This document shows positions 34,356-43,033 of a stretch of DNA of 64,000 bases, piece by piece (the first letter of the stretch is position 1; every line of letters begins with the position of its first letter). Under the pieces are notes generated by a model, which saw only the letters and a program-made list of their open reading frames with translations, ran no database searches and was not told where the DNA came from. The position numbers were made by a program, and so were the translations under genes. Source of the DNA: Candidatus Binatia bacterium (lineage in GTDB: Bacteria > Desulfobacterota > Binatia > Bin18); contig OX638322.1 of assembly GCA_951812575.1 (NCBI GenBank), positions 2,541,925 through 2,605,924 on the forward strand, written 5' to 3'.

Positions 34356-35750
34356 ATGAACGAGCCAGGAACACTAACGCCGCTCGGCAGGCGCGACCTT
34401 GCCAGCGTGTTTCACCCTATGGCCCAGATCGCCACCCTGAACGAACAGGGGCCGCTGATGATCGTGCGGGGTGAAGGGATTTATGTCTGGGACGAAGACG
34501 GTAAGCAGTATATTGACGGCCTGGCCGGACTCTGGTGCACGTCGCTCGGTTATGGCAACGAAGAGCTCGCCCAGACTGCCTACGAGCAGATCAAGAAGCT
34601 GTCCTATGGCCATCTTTTCGCCGACAAGAGCCACGACACGGCCATGCAACTCGCGGAAAAACTCAAGGCGGTGGTGCCGGGTGGATTTTCCAAAGTCTTT
34701 TTCGGCCTCTCGGGCTCTGACGCGAACGATACGCAGATCAAGCTCATGCGCTATTACAACAATGCCGTCGGGCGACCCGAGAAGAAAAAAATCATCGCCC
34801 GGAACAAAGCCTACCACGGCGTGACGTTCGCCGCAGCCAGCGCCACCGGTCTAGCCCCCTTTCACCAGGGGTTTGATCTGCCGGTCGAAAGTTTTCTGCA
34901 CACCGACTGCCCGCACTACTACCGCTTTCATGAGCCCGGCGAAAGTGAAGAGGACTTTACCACTCGGCTGGTCGATAACCTGGAGCGGCTCATCCTGGCG
35001 GAAAACCCGGACACGGTTGCGGCGTTTATTGCCGAACCGATTATGGGCGCGGGGGGTGTACTGGTGCCGCCGGATTCGTATTTCCCGAAGATCCAGCGGG
35101 TGCTGAAAAAATACGATGTCCTGTTCATCGACGACGAGGTCATCACCGGCTTTGGCCGCACAGGCAACCCTTTCGCCGTCCAGACCTTTGATCTCCAGCC
35201 GGCCACCATATCTCTGGCCAAGTCGCTAACCTCGGCCTATCTGCCGTTGAGCGCGGTCATGATCCCCGAGTTCATCTATCAGGCGGTTGCCGAGGTGAGC
35301 AAAGAATGGGGGATATTCGGTCATGGCTTTACCTATAGCGGTCATCCCGTCTCGGCCGCGCTGGGACTCAAGGTGCTCGAAATCTACGAAAGAGACGGCA
35401 TTTTCGAGCGAGCGGCCCGGCTTGGTGAGCAGTTTCAGGCCCACCTGCAACGGCTGGCCGACCACCCGCTGGTCGGCGAGGTACGCGGCAAGGGTCTGGT
35501 TGGTGCGTGCGAGCTGGTTATGGACAAGGCGACCGGCCAGGCTTTTGATCCGGACGCCGCAGTCGGGAAATACAGCCTGGCCCGCATGAAAGACAACGGT
35601 CTGATTTCCCGGGCCATCGGCGACACGCTGGCGTTGTGTCCGCCGCTCATCGTCTCCGCGGATGAAGTGGACGAGATCTTCGTACGCTATACAAAGGGGC
35701 TGAATGAGACCCTGGACTGGGTCACGCGCCAGGGCCTGCTGGCGGCCTGA
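34356..35750 (+). CDS. Class III PLP-dependent aminotransferase (omega-amino acid type)
   Basis: A 464 aa fold-type I aminotransferase. The PLP Lys is Lys289 in LAKSLTSAYLPLSAVM, and the cofactor Asp lies in FIDDEVITGFGRTG. Other family motifs are GSDANDTQIKLMRYY and NKAYHGVTFAAASATG. The N-terminal HPMAQIATLNEQGPLMIVRG pattern resembles taurine/beta-alanine:pyruvate and similar omega-aminotransferases. A GGAGGAG ribosome site stands seven bases before the ATG. As last gene after hyuAB it could transaminate a beta- or omega-amino acid released by ring opening; this is inference. Confidence 0.91.
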   Translation: MNEPGTLTPLGRRDLASVFHPMAQIATLNEQGPLMIVRGEGIYVWDEDGKQYIDGLAGLWCTSLGYGNEELAQTAYEQIKKLSYGHLFADKSHDTAMQLAEKLKAVVPGGFSKVFFGLSGSDANDTQIKLMRYYNNAVGRPEKKKIIARNKAYHGVTFAAASATGLAPFHQGFDLPVESFLHTDCPHYYRFHEPGESEEDFTTRLVDNLERLILAENPDTVAAFIAEPIMGAGGVLVPPDSYFPKIQRVLKKYDVLFIDDEVITGFGRTGNPFAVQTFDLQPATISLAKSLTSAYLPLSAVMIPEFIYQAVAEVSKEWGIFGHGFTYSGHPVSAALGLKVLEIYERDGIFERAARLGEQFQAHLQRLADHPLVGEVRGKGLVGACELVMDKATGQAFDPDAAVGKYSLARMKDNGLISRAIGDTLALCPPLIVSADEVDEIFVRYTKGLNETLDWVTRQGLLAA

Positions 35751-35801
35751 ATCCAGGCGTATCATATTGGTGGCCGCGATGCTCTGCCCTGGCCCGATTA
35801 C

Positions 35802-35825
35802 CAGCCCCACCTGAGGGTGGGGCTG
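35802..35825. terminator. Bidirectional hairpin between convergent genes
   Basis: CAGCCCCACC-TGAG-GGTGGGGCTG is a perfect 10-bp stem with a 4-base loop, between the aminotransferase (plus) and the GFA gene (minus). There is no strong T-run, but its position and stability support a terminator for both sides. Confidence 0.7.
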
Positions 35826-35836
35826 CTGAGGATTGA

Positions 35837-36268
35837 TTATTCCGACAGCACTTCGCCGGAGCCGCCCATTTCGGCCGGCACATCTTTCTGTTTGACAACG
35901 CCGTCGTGGATACGCAGCACGGTTTCGCCGTAGAAGACGTGCACGCCGGGCTGAAAAGGAAAGTCCGGGATCACGGCCGCATACACATCGGTCAGGCCCA
36001 TGCCGGGATGCTCGGTAAATACGTGGCCGCCGCAGGCCGTGCACCATTTGCGGTGACTATTGTCGGTCTTGGCATAGCTGCCGAGCTTGTCCGCCCCTTG
36101 GGTGACCTGGACTGCGTCGGGCGGCCATAAGGTAAAGGCATTGACCGGTCCCGCCGACCAGTGGCGGCACGACTCACAGTGGCAGTAGCCCATGGCTGCG
36201 GGGGCGCCGCTGACGGTCAACTGCACGGCTCCACAAAAACAACTCCCGTTATAGGTGTTCTCACTCAT
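35837..36268 (-). CDS. GFA (CENP-V) family zinc protein
   Basis: A 143 aa member of the family named after glutathione-dependent formaldehyde-activating enzyme, a beta-tent zinc fold. Cys patterns fit the family: SCFCGAVQ, then GYCHCESCRHW, then KWCTACGGHVF. Few members are true formaldehyde-activating enzymes, so I do not assign an activity. The start has AGGAGGAGAAAGGATG. Genes of this family often accompany catabolic clusters that release formaldehyde or use glutathione; GSTs are found some 7 kb away. Confidence 0.87.
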   Translation of the reverse strand: MSENTYNGSCFCGAVQLTVSGAPAAMGYCHCESCRHWSAGPVNAFTLWPPDAVQVTQGADKLGSYAKTDNSHRKWCTACGGHVFTEHPGMGLTDVYAAVIPDFPFQPGVHVFYGETVLRIHDGVVKQKDVPAEMGGSGEVLSE

Positions 36269-36339
36269 CCTTTCTCCTCCTGTTGGTTTGCGGTTTGGTT
36301 TCTGGTTTTTCCCGAATGCAATCGCTCTCCCATAGCGTG

Positions 36340-36621
36340 TCAGGCATATACTTCAAGGGGTTCTTGCGGCCTATAGTACAAAATAAGGCATACTTCAGCC
36401 GGGATAGTGGCGAGCGCGTAGCCACATCCCTGCCCATCGGCAAACTCAACGACATAGTGTATTGGCTCTGAAGAAGAGGGAGGACGGATTTCAACGATGG
36501 TACCGACTGTTCCGGCGGCAAGGCCGCCAGACAAATCATAGCGCTCATCAACAAGATGGAGGCTTTCTGCTGGAAGGGGTTGCAGTAATGCTACGCTATC
36601 CAGATTTTTGGGCGATCCCAT
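36340..36621 (-). CDS. DUF4926 family protein
   Basis: A 93 aa protein with the compact core YDLSGGLAAGTVGTIVEI and YVVEFADGQGCGYALATIPAE that I recognise as DUF4926. It is paired with the DUF6883 gene 10 bases upstream, a combination seen in other genomes and suspected to be a toxin-antitoxin or immunity-type pair. No direct evidence of toxicity is visible. The two genes appear less GC-rich than their neighbours, consistent with transfer. Confidence 0.72.
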   Translation of the reverse strand: MGSPKNLDSVALLQPLPAESLHLVDERYDLSGGLAAGTVGTIVEIRPPSSSEPIHYVVEFADGQGCGYALATIPAEVCLILYYRPQEPLEVYA

Positions 36622-36631
36622 AGTTTTTTCC

Positions 36632-36964
36632 CTATTTAATAAAAGCTGTGACTAAGCGCGGGATAGTTTCACCTGGCCGGATTTCCCAAATCGTTCGCAG
36701 AATGGCGTCTTCTTTGCCAGAGACCGGCCAGTCCACCCTGTAATAGTAACCAAAAGGAGACCGCTCTTCTTTTGTGACCTCCCCTTGTCGTGCAGCTTGT
36801 TGTACCAGAGTAGCAAGCCGCTTCGCGTCATTCCGAGTCAAGCCAAGAACCGTTGCGAAAACGTGGGCTTTATCCTTGCCGCGAGGATGGTCGGCGTTGA
36901 GGCAGTAGTCAGTCAACTTCTCCATTGAGATGATTGCGTATTCGGCATTGGGCAGTTCTGCCAT
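36632..36964 (-). CDS. DUF6883 family protein
   Basis: A 110 aa protein with the DUF6883 signature: LPNAEYAIISMEKLTDYCLN, then HPRGKDKAHVF, and the C-terminal RTIWEIRPGETIPRLVTAFI. DUF6883 domains occur alone beside DUF4926 and also at the end of polymorphic toxins. It begins 186 bases from the divergent amidohydrolase gene. Upstream in another frame (36965-37130, minus) there is a stretch with possible coding character, YRVHRRYGNRLEG then FPDRYYLRIDF, which I cannot assign and do not call. Confidence 0.74.
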   Translation of the reverse strand: MAELPNAEYAIISMEKLTDYCLNADHPRGKDKAHVFATVLGLTRNDAKRLATLVQQAARQGEVTKEERSPFGYYYRVDWPVSGKEDAILRTIWEIRPGETIPRLVTAFIK

Positions 36965-37149
36965 CAGAGTAGACCATCTCCAGGGCCTCTAGCCTAGCAA
37001 TCCTCCTTGCGAAATCAATCCTCAAATAGTAACGATCTGGGAAGCGCACAGGTTCTGCACTGCCCTCAAGCCGGTTGCCATACCGGCGGTGAACCCTATA
37101 TGGTGCTCCCGGTCGATCAATCATCCGACAAATCGAAGGAGGTTCCTGC

Positions 37150-38874
37150 ATGCACGAGATAGTCATTCGTGGCGGAAAAATTGTTGACGGAACGGGAAAG
37201 CCGGCTTTTATGGGCGACGTGGCCATTGCCGATGGGCGTATTGCCGCCGTCGGTAAAGACTTGGGAAGTGCCAAGCAGACGGTGAATGCCGATGGTCTGC
37301 TGGTGACGCCGGCCTGGGTCGATGCGCATACCCACTATGACGGTCAGGTGGCCTGGGACGAACAAATGACCCCGTCACTCTGGCACGGCGTTTCGACCGT
37401 GGTCATGGGTAACTGCGGGGTAGGCTTTGCGCCGGCCACGCCAGATCGCCACGAGTGGCTGATTGGTCTCATGGAGGGGGTGGAAGACATTCCTGCTCCG
37501 TCGCTGTCGGCCGGGCTGCCGTGGGGCTGGCAGAGCTTTGCCGAATACCTCGATGTGCTGGATAAGATGCCCCGCACCCTGGACGCGGGCGGCATGATTA
37601 CGCACGGCGCGGTGCGGGCCTTTGTCATGGGTGAACGCGGCGCAAAGAACGAACCCGCGACCGAAGAGGACATTGCCAAGATGGGCGCTATTGTCAAAGA
37701 CGCCGTCCTCGCCGGTGCCTTGGGCTTTTCGAGTTCACGGACGCTGGTGCATACGGCCAATGACGGTGAACCCGTCCCCGGCACGTTCGCCCATGAAAAC
37801 GAGCTGATCGGAATTGCCCAGGCTGTGCGCTCAACCGGCCGCGGCATTCTCGAAATGGTGCCGCGCGGTATTGCCGGCGAAGACCCGGACCTGCTGCCAG
37901 AAGTGGATATGATGATTCGGATCTCCCGGGCGACGGGCTGTCCGCTGACTTTCCTCCTGGCCCAGAATAATACCTATCCCGCCCAATGGCGTGAGGTTAT
38001 GGCTAAATGTACCGCCGCGGTTGAAGGTGGCGTCCCGATCACGCCGATGGTGTTTGCCCGTCCGGTGTGTGTGCTGTTCAGCTTTCAGGGGGATAATCCA
38101 TTTGAATATCTGCCGAGTTTTCAACCCCTGAAAAAACTGTCTCACGACGAAAAGATGGCCGCACTGCGTAACCCTGAGTTGCGCCACAAGCTGGTCACGG
38201 AACAGGACCCCAACACCACCGGCATGTCCCTGCTGTATCAGAACGAGCGGGTCTGGGAGCGGACCTATCCCATGGGCGAGGAGCTGAGCTATGAGCCGAG
38301 TGCCGACAAGAGCATTGCCGCCCTTGCCGCCCGCGAAGGCCGCAGCCCGCGCGAGGTGGTCTATGACCTGATGCTCGAACAAAACGGCCGGGCCTTTTTG
38401 ATGTATGCTGCGGCCGGCTATGCGGATGGCAACGCCGAGCCGCTCCATGAACTGATCTGTGATCCCATTACGGTCATGGGCGGCAGCGATGCGGGCGCCC
38501 ACGTGCGACAGATTATTGACGCCGGTGTCCCGACCTATGCCCTGACCCACTGGGCGCGGGACAAAGCCGAGGACGATCCCAAGCGCTTGCCGCTTGAGTT
38601 TGTGGTGAAGAAACTCACCCACGATGGCGCGCGTCTGTTTGGCATGCAAGACCGTGGCACGCTTGAGCCAGGGGCCAAGGCGGATGTGAACCTGATCGAT
38701 TACGACAATCTGAGCGTCAGCCATCCCGAGATGATCTACGATCTGCCGGCCGGGATGCCACGTCTGATGCAGACCGCTCAAGGCTACGAGAAAACCTATG
38801 TGAGCGGAGAAGTCGTTCAGGAAAACGGAAAAGACACGGGTGCACGGCCAGGCCGTATTGTCCGCAGTGCGTAA
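37150..38874 (+). CDS. N-acyl-D-amino-acid deacylase-type amidohydrolase
   Basis: A 574 aa TIM-barrel amidohydrolase with the N-terminal beta-sandwich strand MHEIVIRGGKIVDGTG and metal motif DAHTHYDGQ. SLWHGVSTVVMGNCGVGFAP is typical of the D-aminoacylase / dihydroorotase-like branch. A late GGSDAGAHVRQ gives the last metal Asp and ALTHWARD follows. AAGGAGG stands six bases before the ATG. It may remove acyl groups or open a cyclic amide. Its proximity to hyuAB supports work on nitrogen-containing compounds, but the genes are separated by the convergent minus-strand trio. Confidence 0.87.
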   Translation: MHEIVIRGGKIVDGTGKPAFMGDVAIADGRIAAVGKDLGSAKQTVNADGLLVTPAWVDAHTHYDGQVAWDEQMTPSLWHGVSTVVMGNCGVGFAPATPDRHEWLIGLMEGVEDIPAPSLSAGLPWGWQSFAEYLDVLDKMPRTLDAGGMITHGAVRAFVMGERGAKNEPATEEDIAKMGAIVKDAVLAGALGFSSSRTLVHTANDGEPVPGTFAHENELIGIAQAVRSTGRGILEMVPRGIAGEDPDLLPEVDMMIRISRATGCPLTFLLAQNNTYPAQWREVMAKCTAAVEGGVPITPMVFARPVCVLFSFQGDNPFEYLPSFQPLKKLSHDEKMAALRNPELRHKLVTEQDPNTTGMSLLYQNERVWERTYPMGEELSYEPSADKSIAALAAREGRSPREVVYDLMLEQNGRAFLMYAAAGYADGNAEPLHELICDPITVMGGSDAGAHVRQIIDAGVPTYALTHWARDKAEDDPKRLPLEFVVKKLTHDGARLFGMQDRGTLEPGAKADVNLIDYDNLSVSHPEMIYDLPAGMPRLMQTAQGYEKTYVSGEVVQENGKDTGARPGRIVRSA

Positions 38875-38895
38875 AGCGCTTTGTCTGCTGATGAT

Positions 38896-38920
38896 GGGAG
38901 TGGGCGGGCGGCCCGCTCCC
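38896..38920 (+). terminator. Hairpin after amidohydrolase gene
   Basis: GGGAGTGGGC and GCCCGCTCCC form a 10-bp stem (one T-G pair) around a 5-base loop, followed by GCTTCCCTTT. It lies 22 bases after the stop of the 37150-38874 gene. Confidence 0.55.
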
Positions 38921-38983
38921 GCTTCCCTTTCCCCGAGTTGATAATCCCCATCGTGGTCGTATGAATCGTAAGGAGGGCAAGGT

Positions 38984-39859
38984 ATGGATATTGGTATCCT
39001 CGTGCCGGCAACGGTAGAGACGCAGGATATTACTGGAATCGCGCAACGGGTCGAAGGCTTGGGCTTCGAATCCCTCTGGATCCCAGAACATCCCGTGATT
39101 CCTGTCGGATTCAAAACCGAGGTGCCTGGGGGTGGGACCCTACCCGAGCACTACAACCGCTGGGCCGACCCGTTTATTGCGCTGACGATGGCCGCCGCTG
39201 CCACCACCACGCTCAAGCTGGCCACCGGCATTTGTTTATTCCCGGAACGCGAACCGCTCATCACCGCAAAGGTGATCGCCACCCTCGATCTCTATTCCGG
39301 CGGCCGGACTATCATTGGCGTCGGGGCCGGCTGGCTGCGCGAAGAAACCGAGGTCATGGGCACCAACTTCCGGCTGCGCTGGCGGCGCTTGCGCGAAACG
39401 ACCGAAGCATTGCGCATTTGCTGGACTGAGAAAAAGCCCAGCTATCAAGGCGAAATGGTCCAGTTCCCGCCTGTGTTCTGCGATCCCAAGCCCGTCCAGA
39501 AGGCCGGTCCGCCCATCTTCTTGGGCGGCCACGTGCCCAAGGCGCTGGAGCGGGTCGCCCGGTCCTATGATGGCTGGTGTCCGCTGGCGTTTGACCCCGA
39601 GGACTATAAAACCAAGGTTGCATCGATCCGCACCATGGCCAGAGAGTTTGGGCGTGACCCGGACGCGTTGCAGATGTCGGCCTTTATTGATCCCAAAGAC
39701 GGGACGCTCTCAGCCGATGAGATGAAAGCCTATCGCGATGCCGGGGCAAGCCGGATCGTGCTCTTCTCCCAGCCTTTTGCCCAAGCGATCGCAACCGGCC
39801 AAGCCATGGCCTGCATAGACACCGTCGCGCCCGTTGTGGAGGCGGCTCAGGGAGTATAG
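38984..39859 (+). CDS. LLM-class flavin/F420-dependent oxidoreductase
   Basis: A 291 aa luciferase-like TIM-barrel protein. The N-terminus MDIGILVPAT and RVEGLGFESLWIPEHPVIP are typical of the F420-type LLM subfamily. Further marks are LKLATGICLFPEREP and VGAGWLREETEVMG, with GGHVPKALERVARSYDGWC near residue 190. It would catalyse a flavin- or F420-dependent oxidation or monooxygenation. A GGAGGGCAAGG ribosome site precedes the ATG. The cofactor cannot be decided from sequence alone. Confidence 0.88.
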   Translation: MDIGILVPATVETQDITGIAQRVEGLGFESLWIPEHPVIPVGFKTEVPGGGTLPEHYNRWADPFIALTMAAAATTTLKLATGICLFPEREPLITAKVIATLDLYSGGRTIIGVGAGWLREETEVMGTNFRLRWRRLRETTEALRICWTEKKPSYQGEMVQFPPVFCDPKPVQKAGPPIFLGGHVPKALERVARSYDGWCPLAFDPEDYKTKVASIRTMAREFGRDPDALQMSAFIDPKDGTLSADEMKAYRDAGASRIVLFSQPFAQAIATGQAMACIDTVAPVVEAAQGV

Positions 39860-39878
39860 GTCTGGCCTCCTCTCCTTC

Positions 39879-39913
39879 CCCTCACCTTGGCCCTCTCCCC
39901 TTGGGGAAGAGGG
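39879..39913. repeat. Dispersed palindromic repeat of the CCCTCACC type
   Basis: CCCTCACC is followed by CCCTCTCCCC and the complementary GGGGAAGAGGG with one bulged base. It resembles the widespread extragenic CCCTCACC...CCCTCTCCC repeat found in many bacterial genomes. It may also help terminate the LLM gene. Confidence 0.5.
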
Positions 39914-39996
39914 AATAGCTTTTCCCGAGAAGGTGGCTTGAAGAGGCAGGAATAAAAAACACAGTGACCGTGTCGAGCGCAGTAAGGAGTTTCAGC

Positions 39997-41397
39997 ATGT
40001 TTGGGCCGTTTCGTTTTTCAGTATCTCTTCCGCTGGTGAGTCTTTCTCTCACCGCTCTCCTGCTGGTGAGTTCTGCTGTGTGGGCCGGCCCGAATATTAA
40101 AATCCTGGATAATCCCATCCGGATGCGGTTTTCCAGTTTTTCGACCTCACTGGCCATGCTGGACGATGTGACGGGCGACGGCATCCCGGATTATCTCGTT
40201 GGTGCGTATGACCAACCCTATGCCAGGAAGGGCATGACCGGGAAAGAGGTTGGCTTTGGCGGTGCTGAAAAAGAGGGGAAAAACGTGGACCATCAAGGCC
40301 GGGCCTTTGTTTTTGACGGGCAGACGGCCAAGCTGCTCTACACCCTCGATCATCCGTTTCCGCAAAAGGCCGCGGCGTTTGCCTGCTCGGTGGCCGCGGC
40401 CGGAGATGTGGACCAGGACGGCATCCCGGATTTGTTGATCGGCGCCTTTGGCCAGAATAAAGGCGGCCAAGCCTACGTCTTCAGCGGCACGAACGGGGCG
40501 TATTTGCTCACGCTCAAACCGCCTCAGTCCCAGCCCGGCGCGGGATTCGGCTGGTCGGTCACCGGCATTGGAGATGTCACCGGCGATACGATCCCCGAGT
40601 TGGTCGTGGGTGCCTATAACCAGGACGGAGAGGGCAGGGCATTTGTCTACAGCGGTCAGGACGGATCGCTCGTCCACACACTTGCGCCGCCCACCGACCA
40701 GGGTGGCTCTGCGTTTGGATGGTTTGTCAACGCAGCCGGGGATTTCAATCAGGATGGCATCCAGGAGATTGCGGTCGGCGCTCCTTACACCACGGTCGGC
40801 AAGCTGAGTGTCCAAGGGCGAGCGTATATCTATAACGGCGCAGATGGCCAGTTATTGCTCACGATCGACAACCCGGAGCCAAAAGAGGGTTCGACTTTTG
40901 GCTGGCGGGTGGTCGGTGCTGGGGATCTGAATAAAGACGGGACACCCGACCTGCTGGTCGGCGCGCCCTACCACGATGTTGGGGCTTATCAGGGTCAGGG
41001 CGTTGCCTACGCTATCAGTGGGAAGGACGGTTCCGTGATCTATACCCTCAAGGACCCGTTTCCGCGCAAACACGCCGGCTTTGGCTGGGCGCTGGCTACC
41101 AGCATGGACGTGAACGCGGACGAGGTACCCGAGATTATAGTTGGAGCGCCATTTCAGGCGGTGGATGCGTTCGACATTCAGGGCGAGGTGTTTGTCTATA
41201 ATGGGCGTGACGGCCGGCACCTCATGACGCTCGATAATCCCTGGGGCCACCAGGGCTCAAAATTCGGCTACACCGTACTCTCGCCGGGTGACCTGAATCA
41301 GGATGGTATTCCTGAGTTCGCCATGAGCACCCCTGGTCAGCACATCATGGGCGAGGTCAACGTCGGACGCGTGTATCTTTTTGAATCGCAGCGGTAA
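39997..41397 (+). CDS. Exported FG-GAP repeat (integrin-alpha-like) propeller protein
   Basis: A 466 aa exported protein. The ATG at 39997 has AAGGAG eight bases upstream and opens a signal peptide (MFGPFRFSVSLPLVSL, cleavage near VWAGPN); an earlier GTG at 39964 is less likely. Seven FG-GAP blades can be counted, each with a calcium-binding-type loop: DVTGDGIPDYLVG, DVDQDGIPDLLIG, DVTGDTIPELVVG, DFNQDGIQEIAVG, DLNKDGTPDLLVG, DVNADEVPEIIVG and DLNQDGIPEFAMS. This is a full seven-bladed integrin-alpha-like propeller. A surface adhesion or ligand-binding role is inferred; there is no anchor visible. Confidence 0.9.
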   Translation: MFGPFRFSVSLPLVSLSLTALLLVSSAVWAGPNIKILDNPIRMRFSSFSTSLAMLDDVTGDGIPDYLVGAYDQPYARKGMTGKEVGFGGAEKEGKNVDHQGRAFVFDGQTAKLLYTLDHPFPQKAAAFACSVAAAGDVDQDGIPDLLIGAFGQNKGGQAYVFSGTNGAYLLTLKPPQSQPGAGFGWSVTGIGDVTGDTIPELVVGAYNQDGEGRAFVYSGQDGSLVHTLAPPTDQGGSAFGWFVNAAGDFNQDGIQEIAVGAPYTTVGKLSVQGRAYIYNGADGQLLLTIDNPEPKEGSTFGWRVVGAGDLNKDGTPDLLVGAPYHDVGAYQGQGVAYAISGKDGSVIYTLKDPFPRKHAGFGWALATSMDVNADEVPEIIVGAPFQAVDAFDIQGEVFVYNGRDGRHLMTLDNPWGHQGSKFGYTVLSPGDLNQDGIPEFAMSTPGQHIMGEVNVGRVYLFESQR

Positions 41398-41417
41398 TCA
41401 GCGGCCAGCCGCCGAGG

Positions 41418-42905
41418 TTGCTCGTGGGCGAGTCTTCCTCCCGTATTCTGCTCACCGGCGCAACGGGCTATGTCGGTGGGCGCTTGCTCAAAGCCCTGGA
41501 ACGGCAAGGCCATGCCGTTCGCTGTCTGGCGCGTCAGCCCGCATTCCTGCAACCGCGCGTTGGAGCGCAGACTGAAGTTGTCGCCGGCGACGTTCTGAAT
41601 CCGGCTTCCCTGGACGCCGCACTCCAGCAGGTGCATACGGCCTACTACCTCGTCCACTCGATGGGGTCGGCCGGAGCATTCGAGACACAGGACCGTCAGG
41701 CGGCCCACAATTTCGGACGGGCGGCACGTCAGGCTGGAGTACGACGCCTGATCTATCTTGGCGGTCTGGGCGACAGCGCCGGTCCGCTCTCGTCCCATCT
41801 GCGGAGCAGGCAGGAAGTCGGCCGCATCCTGCGCACCTCAGGCGTCCAGACGATTGAACTGCGCGCGTCGATTGTCATCGGCCCCGGCAGCCTGTCTTTT
41901 GAAATGATCCGGGCTCTGGTCGAACGCCTACCCGTCATGCTCACGCCGCGCTGGGTGTCGGTCCAGGCCCAACCGATTGCCATCGCGGATTTGCTCGCCT
42001 ATCTGACCGCCGCGCTTGAGTTGCGCTGTGCGGGAAACCGAGTCTTTGAAATTGGAGGGGCCGACCAAGTCTCGTATCGGGAATTGATGCAGGAGTATGC
42101 CCGGCAGCGGGGGGTCCGACGCTGGATGCTCTCTGTGCCGGTCCTGACGCCGCGTCTGTCGAGTCTGTGGCTGGGGCTGGTCACGCCGCTGTATGCCCGC
42201 GTTGGCCGCAAACTGGTCGAGAGTTTACGACATCCAACCATTGTGCAAGACGACTCAGCCTTGCAGCATTTTGCCATTCGGCCCATCGGGGTGAGTAAGG
42301 CCATTGCCCAGGCCCTTCAGCGCGAAGACCGGGAGCTTGCCGAGTCCCGCTGGTCTGACGCCCTCTCGATGGCCGGCCCGCTCCGGACGTGGGGCGGCGT
42401 TCGGTTTGGTCCCCGCCTGATTGACGCTCGGACTGTTCGTGTTCCCGTCTCACCGGCAGTGGCCTTTCGTCCGATTCTCCGTATTGGTGGGGAGATGGGC
42501 TGGTATTACGGCAACTGGTTGTGGCAACTGCGCGGCTTTTTCGATCTGCTGCTCGGCGGAGTCGGTATGCGCCGTGGCCGACCTCATCCCGACCACCTCA
42601 AGGTTGGCGACACGCTGGACTGCTGGCGGGTTGAGGCGATCGAACCCGACCGTCTCTTACGCCTACAGGCCGAGATGAAGCTGCCCGGTCGGGCCTGGTT
42701 GGAGTTTGTTGTTGAAGGCGATGCGCACCAGGCCACCATTCGCCAAACCGCCATCTTCGATCCGCTCGGTCTCTCTGGTCTTGTCTACTGGTATGGGGTT
42801 TACCCGCTGCACCAATTGGTGTTTGCCGGTATGCTCAGCGGCATTGCGGTCGCGGGAAAACGCGCACAGTCCGCAGGGGATACGCTGACGCGGGGCAATG
42901 GGTGA
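41418..42905 (+). CDS. NAD(P)-binding SDR protein with C-terminal DUF2867 domain
   Basis: A 495 aa two-domain protein. Residues 8-300 are an atypical (extended) SDR fold with the dinucleotide motif ILLTGATGYVGGRLLKAL and a LVHSMGS segment after the fourth strand. The C-terminal ~170 residues (from about GGVRFGPRLIDA) match the DUF2867 pattern, including MGWYYGNWLWQLRGFFDLLLGGVG. The start is TTG at 41418 or GTG at 41424; GAGG at 41414 does not settle it. Fusions like this are annotated as SDR oxidoreductases of unknown substrate. Confidence 0.83.
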   Translation: MLVGESSSRILLTGATGYVGGRLLKALERQGHAVRCLARQPAFLQPRVGAQTEVVAGDVLNPASLDAALQQVHTAYYLVHSMGSAGAFETQDRQAAHNFGRAARQAGVRRLIYLGGLGDSAGPLSSHLRSRQEVGRILRTSGVQTIELRASIVIGPGSLSFEMIRALVERLPVMLTPRWVSVQAQPIAIADLLAYLTAALELRCAGNRVFEIGGADQVSYRELMQEYARQRGVRRWMLSVPVLTPRLSSLWLGLVTPLYARVGRKLVESLRHPTIVQDDSALQHFAIRPIGVSKAIAQALQREDRELAESRWSDALSMAGPLRTWGGVRFGPRLIDARTVRVPVSPAVAFRPILRIGGEMGWYYGNWLWQLRGFFDLLLGGVGMRRGRPHPDHLKVGDTLDCWRVEAIEPDRLLRLQAEMKLPGRAWLEFVVEGDAHQATIRQTAIFDPLGLSGLVYWYGVYPLHQLVFAGMLSGIAVAGKRAQSAGDTLTRGNG

Positions 42906-43033
42906 GGGGCCGGGTCACTGTCCGCCGGCGTGACAACGTAGCCGGTGTCACACTAGGCTCAGCCCGTATAGACTGGCGTTCACCGTGCTGCTGTACTATC
43001 TTTCCCCGCATACCATAAACGAGGAGCAGGCTG

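Noticed and set aside
37831..39114. Open frame of about 427 codons on the minus strand across the amidohydrolase end and LLM start
   Set aside because: Runs through two recognised genes and a terminator; composition unlike a real protein.
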